Assembly (NCBI GenBank): GCA_003990745.1
Contig: RBNI01005866.1
Span: 1-12,011 of the forward strand
DNA: 12,011 nucleotides
Direction: 5' to 3'
Origin: Jimgerdemannia flammicorona
Taxonomy: Eukaryota > Mucoromycota > Endogonomycetes > Endogonales > Endogonaceae
Shown: positions 1-7,208 of the stretch, piece after piece
Layout: every line of letters starts with the position of its first letter
Numbering within the stretch: the stretch's first letter is position 1
Notes under the pieces: model-generated
Seen by the model: only the letters and a program-made list of their open reading frames with translations
What the model was told of the DNA's origin: nothing
Database searches by the model: none
Position numbers and translations under genes: made by a program

Positions 1-780
1 AGTATAAATACTGAGCTATAGAAATCACTACTCCTCCTACCATCACTCTCTTCTTCAATACTTCCAACATCAATGTCTTCTTCTCAAAGCCAACTTTTAC
101 TTCTTCCAGATCTTTCAAGAACTTCACTAATACTACTCCTTTCATCTCCTGGGCCAGAAGCCTTAGAACTATTTTTACTATGACTACTAAGCCCCAGAAG
201 TACAATGTGATGGTAAATTCAGACACTAATTTCTTGAGTAATAGTACTGCCACCAGATCCATTATACCATCTGCCAAGTCTCTAGGCCTCAGGCCCCCCT
301 CTATTCAGCCCCACTATCAGTCATCATATCTGGATTTTTTTCCAGATTAGCAGTTCTGTAAGAGGGTTACTTTTTGGGGTAACTATTATATAGTTCTAGA
401 AGAGTTTTTCTGGAAGTTCTGGATATTCTGGAAGACCATTTTCTTATGGTCAAGATCAATTTCATATAGAGTATGTCCTCTATACTTATTGATTTCAAGA
501 TTTGGTTGATGTCTCAACCAAAGTCCTTTCTCGGACTAGTTTTGAATGTTCAGAATTTTCCGTATTTCAGGAAGTTTAAGAAACTAAGACCAGCTTAGTT
601 GAATTGGCATATTGCTGTAGACAATACCCAATTAGGAAATTTCGTAATAGGGTTAGGAGTGGGACCTAACAGGGAGCAGATTTACTTAAGAGCAGTTTGT
701 GGGTTATTAAATAGGTTTATTTGCTATTCATGATATTGCTATACTAGGAGTAGTTGTGTGAAGGGATATTGGAGGGAAGT

Positions 781-820
781 GTTCAGGAATGTTCTTATAT
801 GTTCAAGTCTGTTCAAGTCT
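781..820. repeat. Short tandem array of 10-bp units starting gttc
   Basis: Four consecutive 10-base units each begin with gttc. The last two (801-810 and 811-820) are identical, gttcaagtct. The first two share only the first four or five bases. No function is evident. Confidence 0.55.
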
Positions 821-840
821 AAGATTTTGAGGTCTGGGGG

Positions 841-855
841 AGGGGATATTTATAC
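841..855 (-). promoter_or_regulatory. TATA-box-like core shared with the element 1 LTR
   Basis: These 15 bases (aggggatatttatac on the plus strand) are identical to 1287-1301 in the left LTR and 6937-6951 in the right LTR, where the minus strand reads TATAAATA followed by CCCC. Read on the minus strand this would be a core promoter. The flanking bases do not match the LTR, so it may be a remnant of a related LTR or coincidence. Confidence 0.25.
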
Positions 856-1029
856 TAGTGAGGGGCTATCTGGACTATGCTAAATATGGATTAGTGCTTT
901 GCTGAGTTGGAATATAGTCACATAGTACAAGTGTGATCTGACATGTCAAGAGATTGTCTGACTGCTGAGTCAGTTTACAGTCATGTCATACAAGGCTATT
1001 CTAACTATACTATGACTGCTAAACTATTT

Positions 1030-1150
1030 ATAGATTTAGATGCTATCTGGGTAGTCTTCGATGACATCATTATTAATGGCATTATCTCTGATGAAGTAGT
1101 CATCTAGAAAGAGTTGTTCATAGATTAATTCTCCTTATTCACTGAGGTAG
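1030..1150 (-). pseudogene. Distal part of a broken unknown reading frame split by element 1
   Basis: When element 1 and one copy of the GGTAG duplication are removed, the minus-strand frame from 7204-8110 reads straight into this stretch. It continues about 40 codons of the same acidic, Tyr- and Ile-rich character before stops become frequent. A TAA near the junction and a TAA and TAG near 1035-1050 fit former CAA/CAG codons, so the true end is uncertain. The family is not recognised. The plus strand is also fairly open here, but its product would be unusually hydrophobic and does not share the composition of the continuing frame. Confidence is moderate that this is one interrupted coding sequence. 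Confidence 0.45.
1146..1150. repeat. Target-site duplication of element 1, left copy
   Basis: GGTAG lies directly outside the left LTR and is repeated at 7204-7208 directly outside the right LTR. Five bases is the usual length for Ty3/gypsy integrases. Confidence 0.85.
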
Positions 1151-1553
1151 TATAATGGTTCTAGTTTCTAAATGAGGAAGCAACTAGTTCTGGTGGTTCT
1201 AAGTAGCTCAAAGAGATACTTAAGAATTCAAGTGTTTTCAAAGGATTTCTGGGAGAAAATATTCTGAGACTTTATTCATGAAACAAAGGGGATATTTATA
1301 CAAGATCTGAAAGAAGGATCTGGAAGGATCTGAGAAATCAAAGGAAAATGCCAAGAGGAAAGTTCTCAGCAAGAATGACAAATGATGACAAATAAAGTTC
1401 CACAAGTTTCCAGGATATTCAGTGACTAGCTAAATAAGTATTAGTGGATGCTTGGCACCAAGAAAGGATTTCTAAGTATTCAGAAAGTACTGGAAGGTCA
1501 TAGAATATTGAGGAAAGACAAAGAAAAGAAATAAACTATGCTAAAATATTACA
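1151..1553 (-). repeat. 3' LTR of element 1
   Basis: This 403-bp copy aligns without gaps to 6801-7203. On the minus strand it begins TGTAAT and ends ATTATA; the expected terminal CA has decayed to TA, and the partner copy shows the same. TATAAATA on the minus strand (plus 1293-1300) is the likely promoter, with AATAAA (plus 1271-1276) shortly downstream as a candidate polyadenylation signal. This would put U3 at about 1553-1280 and R/U5 at about 1275-1151. This copy has lost two CpGs still present in the other LTR (positions matching 6831-6832 and 6859-6860). Confidence 0.93.
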
Positions 1554-1568
1554 TCTCCCCCTCCTTAA
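1554..1568 (-). promoter_or_regulatory. Polypurine tract of element 1
   Basis: Immediately inside the 3' LTR the minus strand reads AAGGAGGGGGAGA, then TGTAAT, the LTR start. A purine run abutting the 3' LTR is the plus-strand DNA primer of LTR retroelements. Element 2 has a closely similar tract at 8481-8498. Confidence 0.85.
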
Positions 1569-1870
1569 GAATCAATATCCTTATTGAATTCTCAAAGTTA
1601 TACATAATAAACAATAAGACTAAAAGAAATCTCAAACAAAATATGTTGGCTCATTGGCAAGAACCAGCCATCCTTATATAAGGTGAGGGCCAAAGTATCA
1701 TCTTAATCAGATGAGAACTGGTTTGAACCTTATTGGTTATAGGATTTATAGGGTTCTCCTATATATATCTCTTATTTCTGATGCTGTATCTTTTAGAGTA
1801 CCCCGATGCTTGATATGCCTGATCAGTACAGTATGTCATCTACTATCCAAGGGGAGAACCTCATGGGCAG
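1569..1870 (-). other. Region between chromodomain stop and polypurine tract; possible Pol tail
   Basis: The TGA at 1871-1873 could be a true stop or a decayed CGA. Beyond it the same frame carries protein-like sequence to about 1600, interrupted by six stops (TGA or TAA), all explicable as former CGA or CAA. A stretch around 1650-1690 encodes DDT followed by LYKDGWFL, which does not look random. I recognise no domain. Either the polyprotein had a tail of about 90 residues after the chromodomain, or this is 3' untranslated DNA that happens to look open. Confidence 0.35.
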
Positions 1871-1884
1871 TCAATGAGTTTCTT

Positions 1885-2070
1885 TTTGCTCAAACTCTTG
1901 GATGAGATCTTGGGAGTTCTTGAGATTGACAGCAGGTTCCCAGGTGGTATCATATTCAGAGTAACCCATCCACTTGACTAGGTATTCTGTGCAATGGTAC
2001 TAGACTCATTTGTCTAAGATTTTCTTAACTTCATACTCGATGTGGTCTTTAATTATCACTAGTGCTGATG
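1885..2070 (-). pseudogene. Chromodomain at the C terminus of element 1 integrase
   Basis: The frame encodes a YEVKKIL lead-in, then EYLVKWMGY, TTWEP and a C-terminal helix with LKNSQDLIQEFE. This is the standard chromodomain layout: an aromatic cage Tyr, the KW-GY strand, the WEP turn and the final helix. In chromoviruses this domain binds histone marks such as H3K9 methylation and steers integration into heterochromatin; that is family knowledge. Two stops just before EYLVKW (TGA and TAG near 2005-2015) break the frame, while the cage and fold residues themselves look intact. The reading phase here is one base off that of upstream integrase, as expected from the 29-bp insertion at 2581-2609. 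Confidence 0.85.
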
Positions 2071-2079
2071 GTGTCAGAA

Positions 2080-3290
2080 TTCAGCTAGGATATGGAGGTG
2101 ACTGGTTCCAGGCCTTGAGTTGTAATATATGGAATACTGGGTATATACATATAGTTGTTAGCAAGTTGAGATGGTAAGACCAGGTGGAGACTTGCTCAGT
2201 GATCTCAAAGAATCCAAGATACTTGAGCTGAAATTTGGCTGACTAGTGGTTGACTTGTGATTGAGCCTTGATGTTATTGGCTTTGAGTAGAACTATATTA
2301 CCAATATTGTATATGATATCTTGCTGCTTCTTATCTGCATACTTAGCTTGATGTTGCTGAGCCTTTTGCAGGTTCATAGTGGCAATCTTGAGAAGGAAAT
2401 CCATTTTGTCAATAAGGTTCTGAGCTGTGGAGACTTGTGTGTGACTGGATTACTGGAATGGGACTAGGCTTACAGGGGTCTTGGGATTTTGACCATGAAG
2501 TAGCTGAAATGGGGAAAGGCTAGTTAATGATTGGGTGACATTATTGTAGGTGAACTCGGCATAGGTCAGATAGTAGTCTCTTTTTTTTTTTTTATCAGAT
2601 AGTAGTCTCAATCATCTTGCTCATAAGACATATAGTTTCTGAGCATTTGTTCAAGTGCTCTGTTCATTTGCTCAGTCTGTCCATTAGTTTGAGAGTGGAA
2701 GACAGTGGATATAGTAATTTAGATTCCAAGGGTCTTGAAGAGTGCTTGCCAGAAGTGGCTTGTGAACTTGGGGTCACAGTCACTGATAATTACTCAGGGA
2801 AGCCCATAATGGTAGAAGATAGTCTTGAAGAAAATTCTTGCAATTTCTGGGGTAGTAGTATTGGTTGTAGTTGACTCAGTGATTGTAATCTTAGTGAGAT
2901 GGTCCACAAACACAACAATAGCATTATAGCCTGTTTTGGTTCATGGGAGTTGCATGATAAAGTCCATTGTGACTTTTTTGAACTTGGTTAGAATTGGCAA
3001 AGGTTGTAGAAGACCGGCGGGTACTTGGTTGCTTGACTTGTTTCTTTAGCAAAGATCACAGCTTTGGACATACTTCTTGATTTCCTTGAGCATATTTGGC
3101 CAGTAGTAGTCTCATTGGATATTCTTGATGGTCTTCTCAGTTCCAAGGTGACCAGCTAGTGGAGAGTCATGATGTTCATGAAGAATCTTATACCATAGTT
3201 CAGGGTTGGCAGGAATATATACTTTGTCTTGATAGTACACGAGATTGTCCTTGATGGTGTACTTTTCCTTGAATTCCTTGGTATTCCTTT
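2080..3290 (-). pseudogene. Integrase of element 1
   Basis: The N-terminal zinc-binding part holds the HDSPLAGH histidines near 3150-3175 and the SCDLC cysteines near 3060. The catalytic core has Asp1257 (MDF, codon at 2962-2964), Asp1318 (SDCD, 2779-2781) and Glu1354 (GQTEQM, 2671-2673). The last two have exactly 35 residues between them, the canonical D,D(35)E of retroviral-type integrases that cut and join element ends to target DNA. So the catalytic triad survives. Stops interrupt the domain, for example at the Trp/Arg position after MQLP and at GLP near the core. The C-terminal part (2080-2560) has an HGQNPKTPVSL loop and a beta-rich segment ending in the chromodomain. The 29-bp insertion falls between core and C-terminal part. 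Confidence 0.88.
2566..2609 (-). repeat. 29-bp insertion: poly-T with a 15-bp flanking duplication
   Basis: The 15 bases tcagatagtagtctc occur at 2566-2580 and again at 2595-2609. Thirteen T and one A (2581-2594) lie between them. Read on the minus strand this is target copy, TA-rich junction, poly-A, target copy: the layout left by LINE-type target-primed reverse transcription when almost nothing but the poly-A tail is inserted. The added length (29, not a multiple of 3) accounts exactly for the phase change between integrase core (codon first bases divisible by 3) and chromodomain (remainder 1). Replication slippage or assembly error are alternatives. Confidence 0.75.
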
Positions 3291-3449
3291 ATAGAACCAG
3301 AGAGTCTTGTTTGTACACCTTCTTGATCTGATCAAGGAATTCAGGTGCCATGGTAACTTGTAAAATTGTGGTAAGATCAGATCTTTTTGAAAGTACATCT
3401 GGTACAACTAGAGTTTTGCCAGGCTTGTAGATGATATTTGGGGTAAAGG

Positions 3450-3745
3450 TCTGAAGTAGTTGACTCTACTTGGCTTGTTGGTGAGAAAGAGTTGGTTGAG
3501 GATTGATGTACTGAAGGGACCTGTGATTGGTGATTATGTCAAACTCAACCCCTTCTAGGTAGTGTCACCAAGTCTTGAGAGTATGCATGATTGCTAGGAG
3601 TTCCTTTTCATGAGTAGCCAGCTTTTGTTCTGTGGGGGACAATTTTCTTGACTCAAAGGCAATAGGTCAGTGTCCTTGACCATCATCTTGAGAAATGACT
3701 ATACCAATGGCAAAGTTAGATGTATCTATAGTGACTATGAACTTC
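3450..3745 (-). pseudogene. RNase H domain of element 1
   Basis: Motifs seen are TIDTSNFAIG with the first catalytic Asp1003 (3724-3726), EKELLAI with Glu1044 (3601-3603), and ITNHRSL. In the last, the expected Asp of TDH is Asn1069 (AAT-type codon at 3526-3528). RNase H removes the RNA strand of the RNA:DNA hybrid during reverse transcription and needs these acidic residues for metal binding, so the Asp-to-Asn change (a G-to-A transition) alone should impair it. Stops interrupt it at former Trp or Arg positions, such as before PIAFES and after HTLKTW. Confidence 0.85.
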
Positions 3746-3999
3746 AAGTTTGGGTCCATGTTTCTAAGGACAGGTGCATGGGTCAGGCAGTTCTTGAGTT
3801 CTTAAAAAGCTTGTTGACAGAAAGCATCCCAGATGTAGGGGACATAGAGATCAGAGTTGGGTTTCTTTCACAGGAGGTTTGTTAAAGATTCTGCAATGCC
3901 AGAGAAGTTCTTGACAAATCAACAGTAGTATCCAGCCAGACCAAGGAAGGACCTGAGTTCAGTGAGGTTTACTGGTATAGATCACTGTTTAATGGCTTG

Positions 4000-4680
4000 T
4001 ATTTTTCTTGAGTCTACTTGAATTCCTTTGGCTGATACAATGTGTCTAAGGTATTTGACTTAGTCCTTGAAAAATTCACATTTCTTGAGCTTTGCATAGA
4101 GCTTGTTCTCATGGAGAATCTTGAAGACTTGTTCAATGTGCTTGAGGTATTCTTCTTCAGTGCTACTGAAGATCAGGATGTCATCAATGTATACAAGTAC
4201 AAAGATATAGAGCTGATCCTTGAAGACAGTTTGCATGAGATCTTGAAAGGTTGCTGGCACATTGGTGAGACCAAAGGCTATGACTAGGAATTCATAGAGT
4301 CTGAAGAGTGTCATGAAGACAGTCTTGGGTATGTCTTCTAGCTTGATTCGAATTTGATGATATCCAGAGATGAGATCAATCTTGGTGAAGTACTTTGCAT
4401 TTTTGAGAGCATCAAAGATTTAGTCTATGAGTGGTAGCAGATAATGGTTCTTGACTATAATCTTGTTGAGTGCTCAGTAGTCTATGCACATTTGCAGAGT
4501 ATTATCCTTTTTCTTAACAAATAGGACTGGGGAGCCAAAGGGTGACTTGCTTGGCTGAATGGCTCTTTGCTCAATGAGTTCATTGAGTTCCTTCTTGACT
4601 ACTTCAATTTCAAGTGAGGATATACAGTATATTTTCTTCTTAGGTATAGCTACATCAGGTACCAACTTGATTTTATAGTC
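4000..4680 (-). pseudogene. Reverse transcriptase domain of element 1
   Basis: In order: a linker ending in ELIEQRAIQPS, SPFGSPVLFVKKKD, MCIDY, YEFLVIAFGLTNVPATFQ, and the catalytic YIDDIL box at 4180-4191 (residue 848), where the two Asp bind the metal ions for polymerisation. The Ile in YIDD replaces the Val or Met of other families and is common in Ty3/gypsy elements. The codon after MCIDY is TGA where Arg (CGA) is expected, and further stops lie between this box and the YEFL block. Open pieces at 4474-4665 and 4060-4314 share codon phase. The connection segment toward RNase H (3750-4000) is recognisable by its NYYR- and FSGI-like residues. Confidence 0.9.
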
Positions 4681-4977
4681 GTGGTCTCTTAAAGGTGGTA
4701 GACCAGGTAGTTTGTCTGGGAAGACATCCTTATACTTATTCAGCAGTAATTTGATGCTTTTACTAATTGATAGCTTCTTATCTTCTTTCTTTGGTCAGAT
4801 CAGTACCACAAAGGTATAGGTAGCTTTCTTGAGGGCCTTCTTGAACTGAATTGCCAAAAGGGTAGCAATTGGAGTTCTCATCTGAGTCTTGTCTGGCTTG
4901 ATGGTAATATTGGCTCCATTCTGAATCAAGGTGACTTCATTCTTAGTCCAATCAATCTAAGGGTTGTATCATATAAG

Positions 4978-5256
4978 CTAGGGTTTACCTAGGATCAGGT
5001 CATGGTCTCCTAGTAGTGCTACCTTGAAATCTAAATGTTCCCAGTACTTCTGGATCTTGAGAGAGAGTTTAGTGGCAATTGAATCAATTGGTGAGGTGGT
5101 GCTATCTGCAGTGACAACTCCACTATTCTTGCCAGCTGGTTTGGTGAGAATCTTGAGCTTATCAATGAGGTTCTTATTGATGAAGTTCCCAACAGCTCCA
5201 CTGTCTATGAGAACATCTAGCTCTTGTCTCTTGACTAGATCTTTGAAAATGAGCAT
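4978..5256 (-). pseudogene. Aspartic protease domain of element 1
   Basis: ELDVLIDSGAVGNFIN places the catalytic DSG triplet at residue 510 (about 5200), preceded by hydrophobic strand residues, with a flap-like glycine region and an LGDHDLILGKP end matching the conserved ILG-pattern of retropepsins. In this family the protease is a homodimer that cuts the Gag-Pol polyprotein. It is in the same phase as the dUTPase upstream, with a single TAA (5266-5268) between them. The TAG at 4978-4980 sits just after ILGKP, where Trp or Gln is likely in relatives. Confidence 0.85.
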
Positions 5257-5265
5257 TGAATTGGC

Positions 5266-5694
5266 TTAGTTCTTGGCTATGCTTGCAACTTTGTCAGTGC
5301 TGCTAAAGTCTTTCTGATCTTGCTTAGTTGGAGACAGCTTGGTGACTTCTTTGATGACTGGTAGGGTGGCTTGTTCCAGAATGAGCTGTGCAATCCTGTC
5401 ACCTTCATTGACAGTATATGGTTGGTTCTTGTGGTTGACTAGCAGGACTTGCATTTCGCCTTGAAAGTCAGGGTCAATGACTCTAGCATCAACATCCAAT
5501 GAGTGCTTGAAACTGAGGCCAGATCTTGGTACAATTCTTACATAATGTTCCTTGGGGATTTCGACTGAAAGGCCAGTTGGAATGAGTCTTCTTTTATGTG
5601 CAGGAATAGTGACTTGTTGTACTACTTGAAGGTCCAAACAAATGACTCCTTCTGACTGTGCTTGAGGGATCTGGGTCTTGAAGTTGACTTGCAT
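5266..5694 (-). CDS. dUTPase domain inside the retroelement polyprotein
   Basis: dUTPase hydrolyses dUTP to dUMP, keeping uracil out of DNA. All five trimeric-family motifs can be placed, numbering from ATG 5694. Motif 1 is CLDL (Asp21). Motif 2 is PRSGLSFK (56-63). Motif 3 is ARVIDPDFQGEMQVLLVN (70-87, Asp74 the likely catalytic base). Motif 4 is GDRIAQLI (98-105). Motif 5 is a decayed version in KDFSSTD (128-134), where relatives have the Gly-rich GFGST. Motif 3 has Arg71 where Gly is usual, a G-to-A transition. The domain is an internal piece of the polyprotein, joined in phase to the zinc knuckle (one TAA at 5713-5715 between) and to the protease (one TAA at 5266-5268); it is probably not a gene by itself. 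It is the longest stop-free stretch in element 1. Confidence 0.9.
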   Translation of the reverse strand: MQVNFKTQIPQAQSEGVICLDLQVVQQVTIPAHKRRLIPTGLSVEIPKEHYVRIVPRSGLSFKHSLDVDARVIDPDFQGEMQVLLVNHKNQPYTVNEGDRIAQLILEQATLPVIKEVTKLSPTKQDQKDFSSTDKVASIAKN

Positions 5695-5712
5695 GAAATT
5701 GAGTACAACTTC

Positions 5713-6732
5713 TTATTCAACTGGTTGACCTTGGGTGTCTTTGGATAGGACCAGAATCCTCTTTGGTTCAGCAGTTTTCTTGGGATATTTGGTTGCAATG
5801 TGACCAGGCTGATGGCAAAAGAAGCAGGCTCCAGCCTTCTTGAGGTACTCCTTTTCCTTAGGTGTAAGCTTGCCTTTCTTGCTCTTGTCAATGGTGTCTA
5901 GGTCCATGGGGGCAGGTCCAAAAGTTCTGACTTTGGATTCCTCCCTTTTGTGGTTGTTGTTGAAAGACAGTCTCTTCTATTCAAAGTGGTGACCATAGGT
6001 GATGACATCAAACCTATCAGCAATTTTTATTGCTGTATCTAGGTCCTTGGGTTCTTCTAGTTCAATATGAACTCAGGTTTGACCTTTCAGGCCTCAGATA
6101 TACTTGTTGACCTTCTTGTCTTCAGTGATATGTGGTAATTCTAATAGGATTGACAGGAATTGTGTATTATATGCTTGCACAGACTTGAGTTGTTTGACAT
6201 TTGCCAGACAGTCTTGTGTGGCCTTGGTGCTGTTGACTGGTTTAAATTGACCTTGAACAGCATCAGAGAATTCATTCCAGGTTCTGATCCAGCCAGCAAA
6301 TCTGGTATTCTGGACATAGTTTCGCCACCAAATTGCAGCATTCTCTCAAAGGAGTATGGCAGCGAATTGGACTAGTGTTGCTTCTTCCAAATTAGTCAGT
6401 TCTCTATATTACTCTAATTGGAAAAGTCAGGCATCAATAGACAGTCCTCCTCTTTGACCATCAAAAGTGTTGGACTTCAGAGGCTTGATAGTGACTGCTG
6501 TCAAATGTATTGATGTCGGTCAGAGTGCAGAGGTATGAGTAGAGGCCTTGCTTTCCTTTCTTTTTATGTGTTCTTGAAGTTGAGCAATCTGAGCTAATAT
6601 AGTCTGCAAAAGACTCTCAATGGCCCCAGTTGACTGAGTAGGGTTTTGCTGTTCCTCCTCTTCTTGCCAATTGTAAGAGACATTGTCTGGGCCATAGGTA
6701 CTGTATGAAGGGTTCCACTCATTGTCCTCCAT
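5713..6732 (-). pseudogene. Gag with CCHC zinc knuckle, element 1
   Basis: ATG 6732 gives an acidic N terminus and a short helix rich in Gln and Leu (residues 40-60). Next comes the capsid-like core with IWWRNYV (Trp135-136), WNEFSDAVQGQF, and a helix ending near a GLKGQ turn, the layout of the retrotransposon gag family. A basic linker (KKGKLTPKEKEYLKK) leads to the nucleocapsid knuckle CFFCHQPGH (Cys303, Cys306, His311). The fourth ligand, expected Cys at 316, is Tyr (TAT at 5785-5787), a G-to-A change that would break zinc binding. Stops occur at 6520-6522 and at several later points. Gag packages element RNA in cytoplasmic particles. Confidence 0.85.
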
Positions 6733-6780
6733 AGTGTTGTGACTGATATCTTAAGAGATATCTTGATAAGGCTAAGTGTA

Positions 6781-6798
6781 ACTTAACTGCTGCTACCA
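6781..6798 (-). promoter_or_regulatory. Primer binding site of element 1
   Basis: Two bases inside the 5' LTR the minus strand reads TGGTAGCAGCAGTTAAGT. The first seven bases match the complement of the 3' end of fungal initiator tRNA-Met (CCA plus acceptor stem), the primer of Ty1 and Ty3. The match weakens after TGGTAGC, either by decay or because a different tRNA is used. Confidence 0.6.
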
Positions 6799-6800
6799 AG

Positions 6801-7203
6801 TATAACAGTTCTAGTTTCTAAATGAAGAAGCGACTAGTTCTGGTGGTTCTAAGTAGCTCGAAGAGATACTTAAGAATTCAAGTGTTCTCAAAGGATTTCT
6901 GGGAGAAAATATTCTGAGACTTTATTCATAAAACAAAGGGGATATTTATACAAGATCTGAAAGAAGAATCCAGAAGGATCTGAGAAATCAAAGGAAAATG
7001 CCAAGAGGAAAGTTCTCAGCAAGAATGACAAATAATGATAAATAAAATTCCACAAGTTTCCAGGACATTTAGTAACTAGCTAAATAAGTACTAGTGGATG
7101 CTCAGCACCAAGAAAGGATTTCTAAGTATTTGGAAAGTACTGGAAGGTTATAGAATATTGAAGAAAGACAATGAAAAGAAATAAACTACACTAAAATGTT
7201 ACA
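6801..7203 (-). repeat. 5' LTR of element 1
   Basis: This is the gap-free 403-bp partner of 1151-1553. On the minus strand it starts TGTAAC and ends in GTTATA, where GTTACA is expected, so the ends form an inverted repeat with one decayed base. TATAAATA (plus 6943-6950) is the likely promoter that would drive the genomic transcript. It keeps two CpGs lost in the other copy, but it has decayed at other sites, so each copy has mutated separately. Confidence 0.93.
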
Positions 7204-7208
7204 GGTAG
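7204..7208. repeat. Target-site duplication of element 1, right copy
   Basis: GGTAG directly follows the terminal TTACA of the right LTR and matches 1146-1150. Confidence 0.85.

Larger units (their letters stand above)
1..1029. other. Left flank, no confident gene
   Basis: No protein domain or RNA gene is recognised here. A TATA-like box lies on the plus strand at 3-10, followed by pyrimidine-rich DNA and an ATG at 73. That ATG frame closes at 181-183. Another plus-strand frame is open from about 15 to a TAG at 348-350, giving roughly 110 residues rich in Ser, Thr and Phe with no family resemblance I know. From 350 to 1029 both strands show stretches that look weakly coding, but each is broken about every 20 codons by TAG, TAA or TGA, so strand and frame cannot be decided. 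It may be an old repeat or a decayed gene. Confidence 0.4.
1871..6732 (-). pseudogene. Degenerate Gag-dUTPase-Pol polyprotein of element 1
   Basis: One frame starts at ATG 6732, 49 bases after the primer binding site, and runs to TGA at 1871-1873. It is 1,610 codons if the 29 bp at 2581-2609 are left out. Approximate residues: Gag 1-300, CCHC knuckle 303-316, dUTPase 347-488, protease with DSGA at 510, reverse transcriptase 685-910 with YIDD at 848, RNase H 1000-1090, integrase 1150-1540, chromodomain 1548-1605. Gag, knuckle, dUTPase, protease, reverse transcriptase and the integrase zinc and catalytic parts all share codon phase, so Gag and Pol needed no programmed frameshift. Many in-frame stops remain, mostly TAG/TAA at expected Gln and TGA at expected Arg. 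No functional polyprotein can be made from this copy. Confidence 0.9.
1151..7203 (-). mobile_element. Complete Ty3/gypsy chromovirus with a dUTPase domain (element 1)
   Basis: The element is 6,053 bp. Two 403-bp LTRs bound it and a 5-bp duplication (GGTAG) flanks it. In transcription order on the minus strand it holds the 5' LTR (7203-6801), primer binding site (6798-6781), gag-pol (6732-1871), polypurine tract (about 1568-1554) and 3' LTR (1553-1151). Reverse transcriptase, RNase H, integrase and chromodomain in that order place it with chromoviruses; this is family knowledge. It cannot move by itself now: gag-pol has many nonsense codons, a 29-bp insertion and changed key residues. It landed inside another minus-strand reading frame, which resumes on both sides. 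LTR divergence of 27/403 is inflated by deamination, so an age from a neutral clock would be too old. Confidence 0.93.

Noticed and set aside
1000..1145. Plus-strand frame with a VFDDIIINGIISDE-like stretch
   Set aside because: The opposite strand continues the 7204-8110 frame across the element junction in phase, with matching composition. The plus frame would continue into a very hydrophobic, Trp/Cys-rich antisense stretch.
2581..2593. Poly-T as a transcription terminator
   Set aside because: It lies inside integrase coding sequence and is flanked by a 15-bp duplication, which an insertion explains better.
3156..3407. Minus-strand open frame of 83 codons
   Set aside because: It is one phase off the integrase frame, which in the same bases gives the HDSPLAGH zinc-binding block; it is a shadow.
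4042..4287. Plus-strand open frame of 81 codons
   Set aside because: It is antisense to the reverse transcriptase YIDD region, which explains the sequence fully.
5024..5269. Plus-strand open frame of 81 codons
   Set aside because: It is antisense to the protease domain and has no family resemblance.
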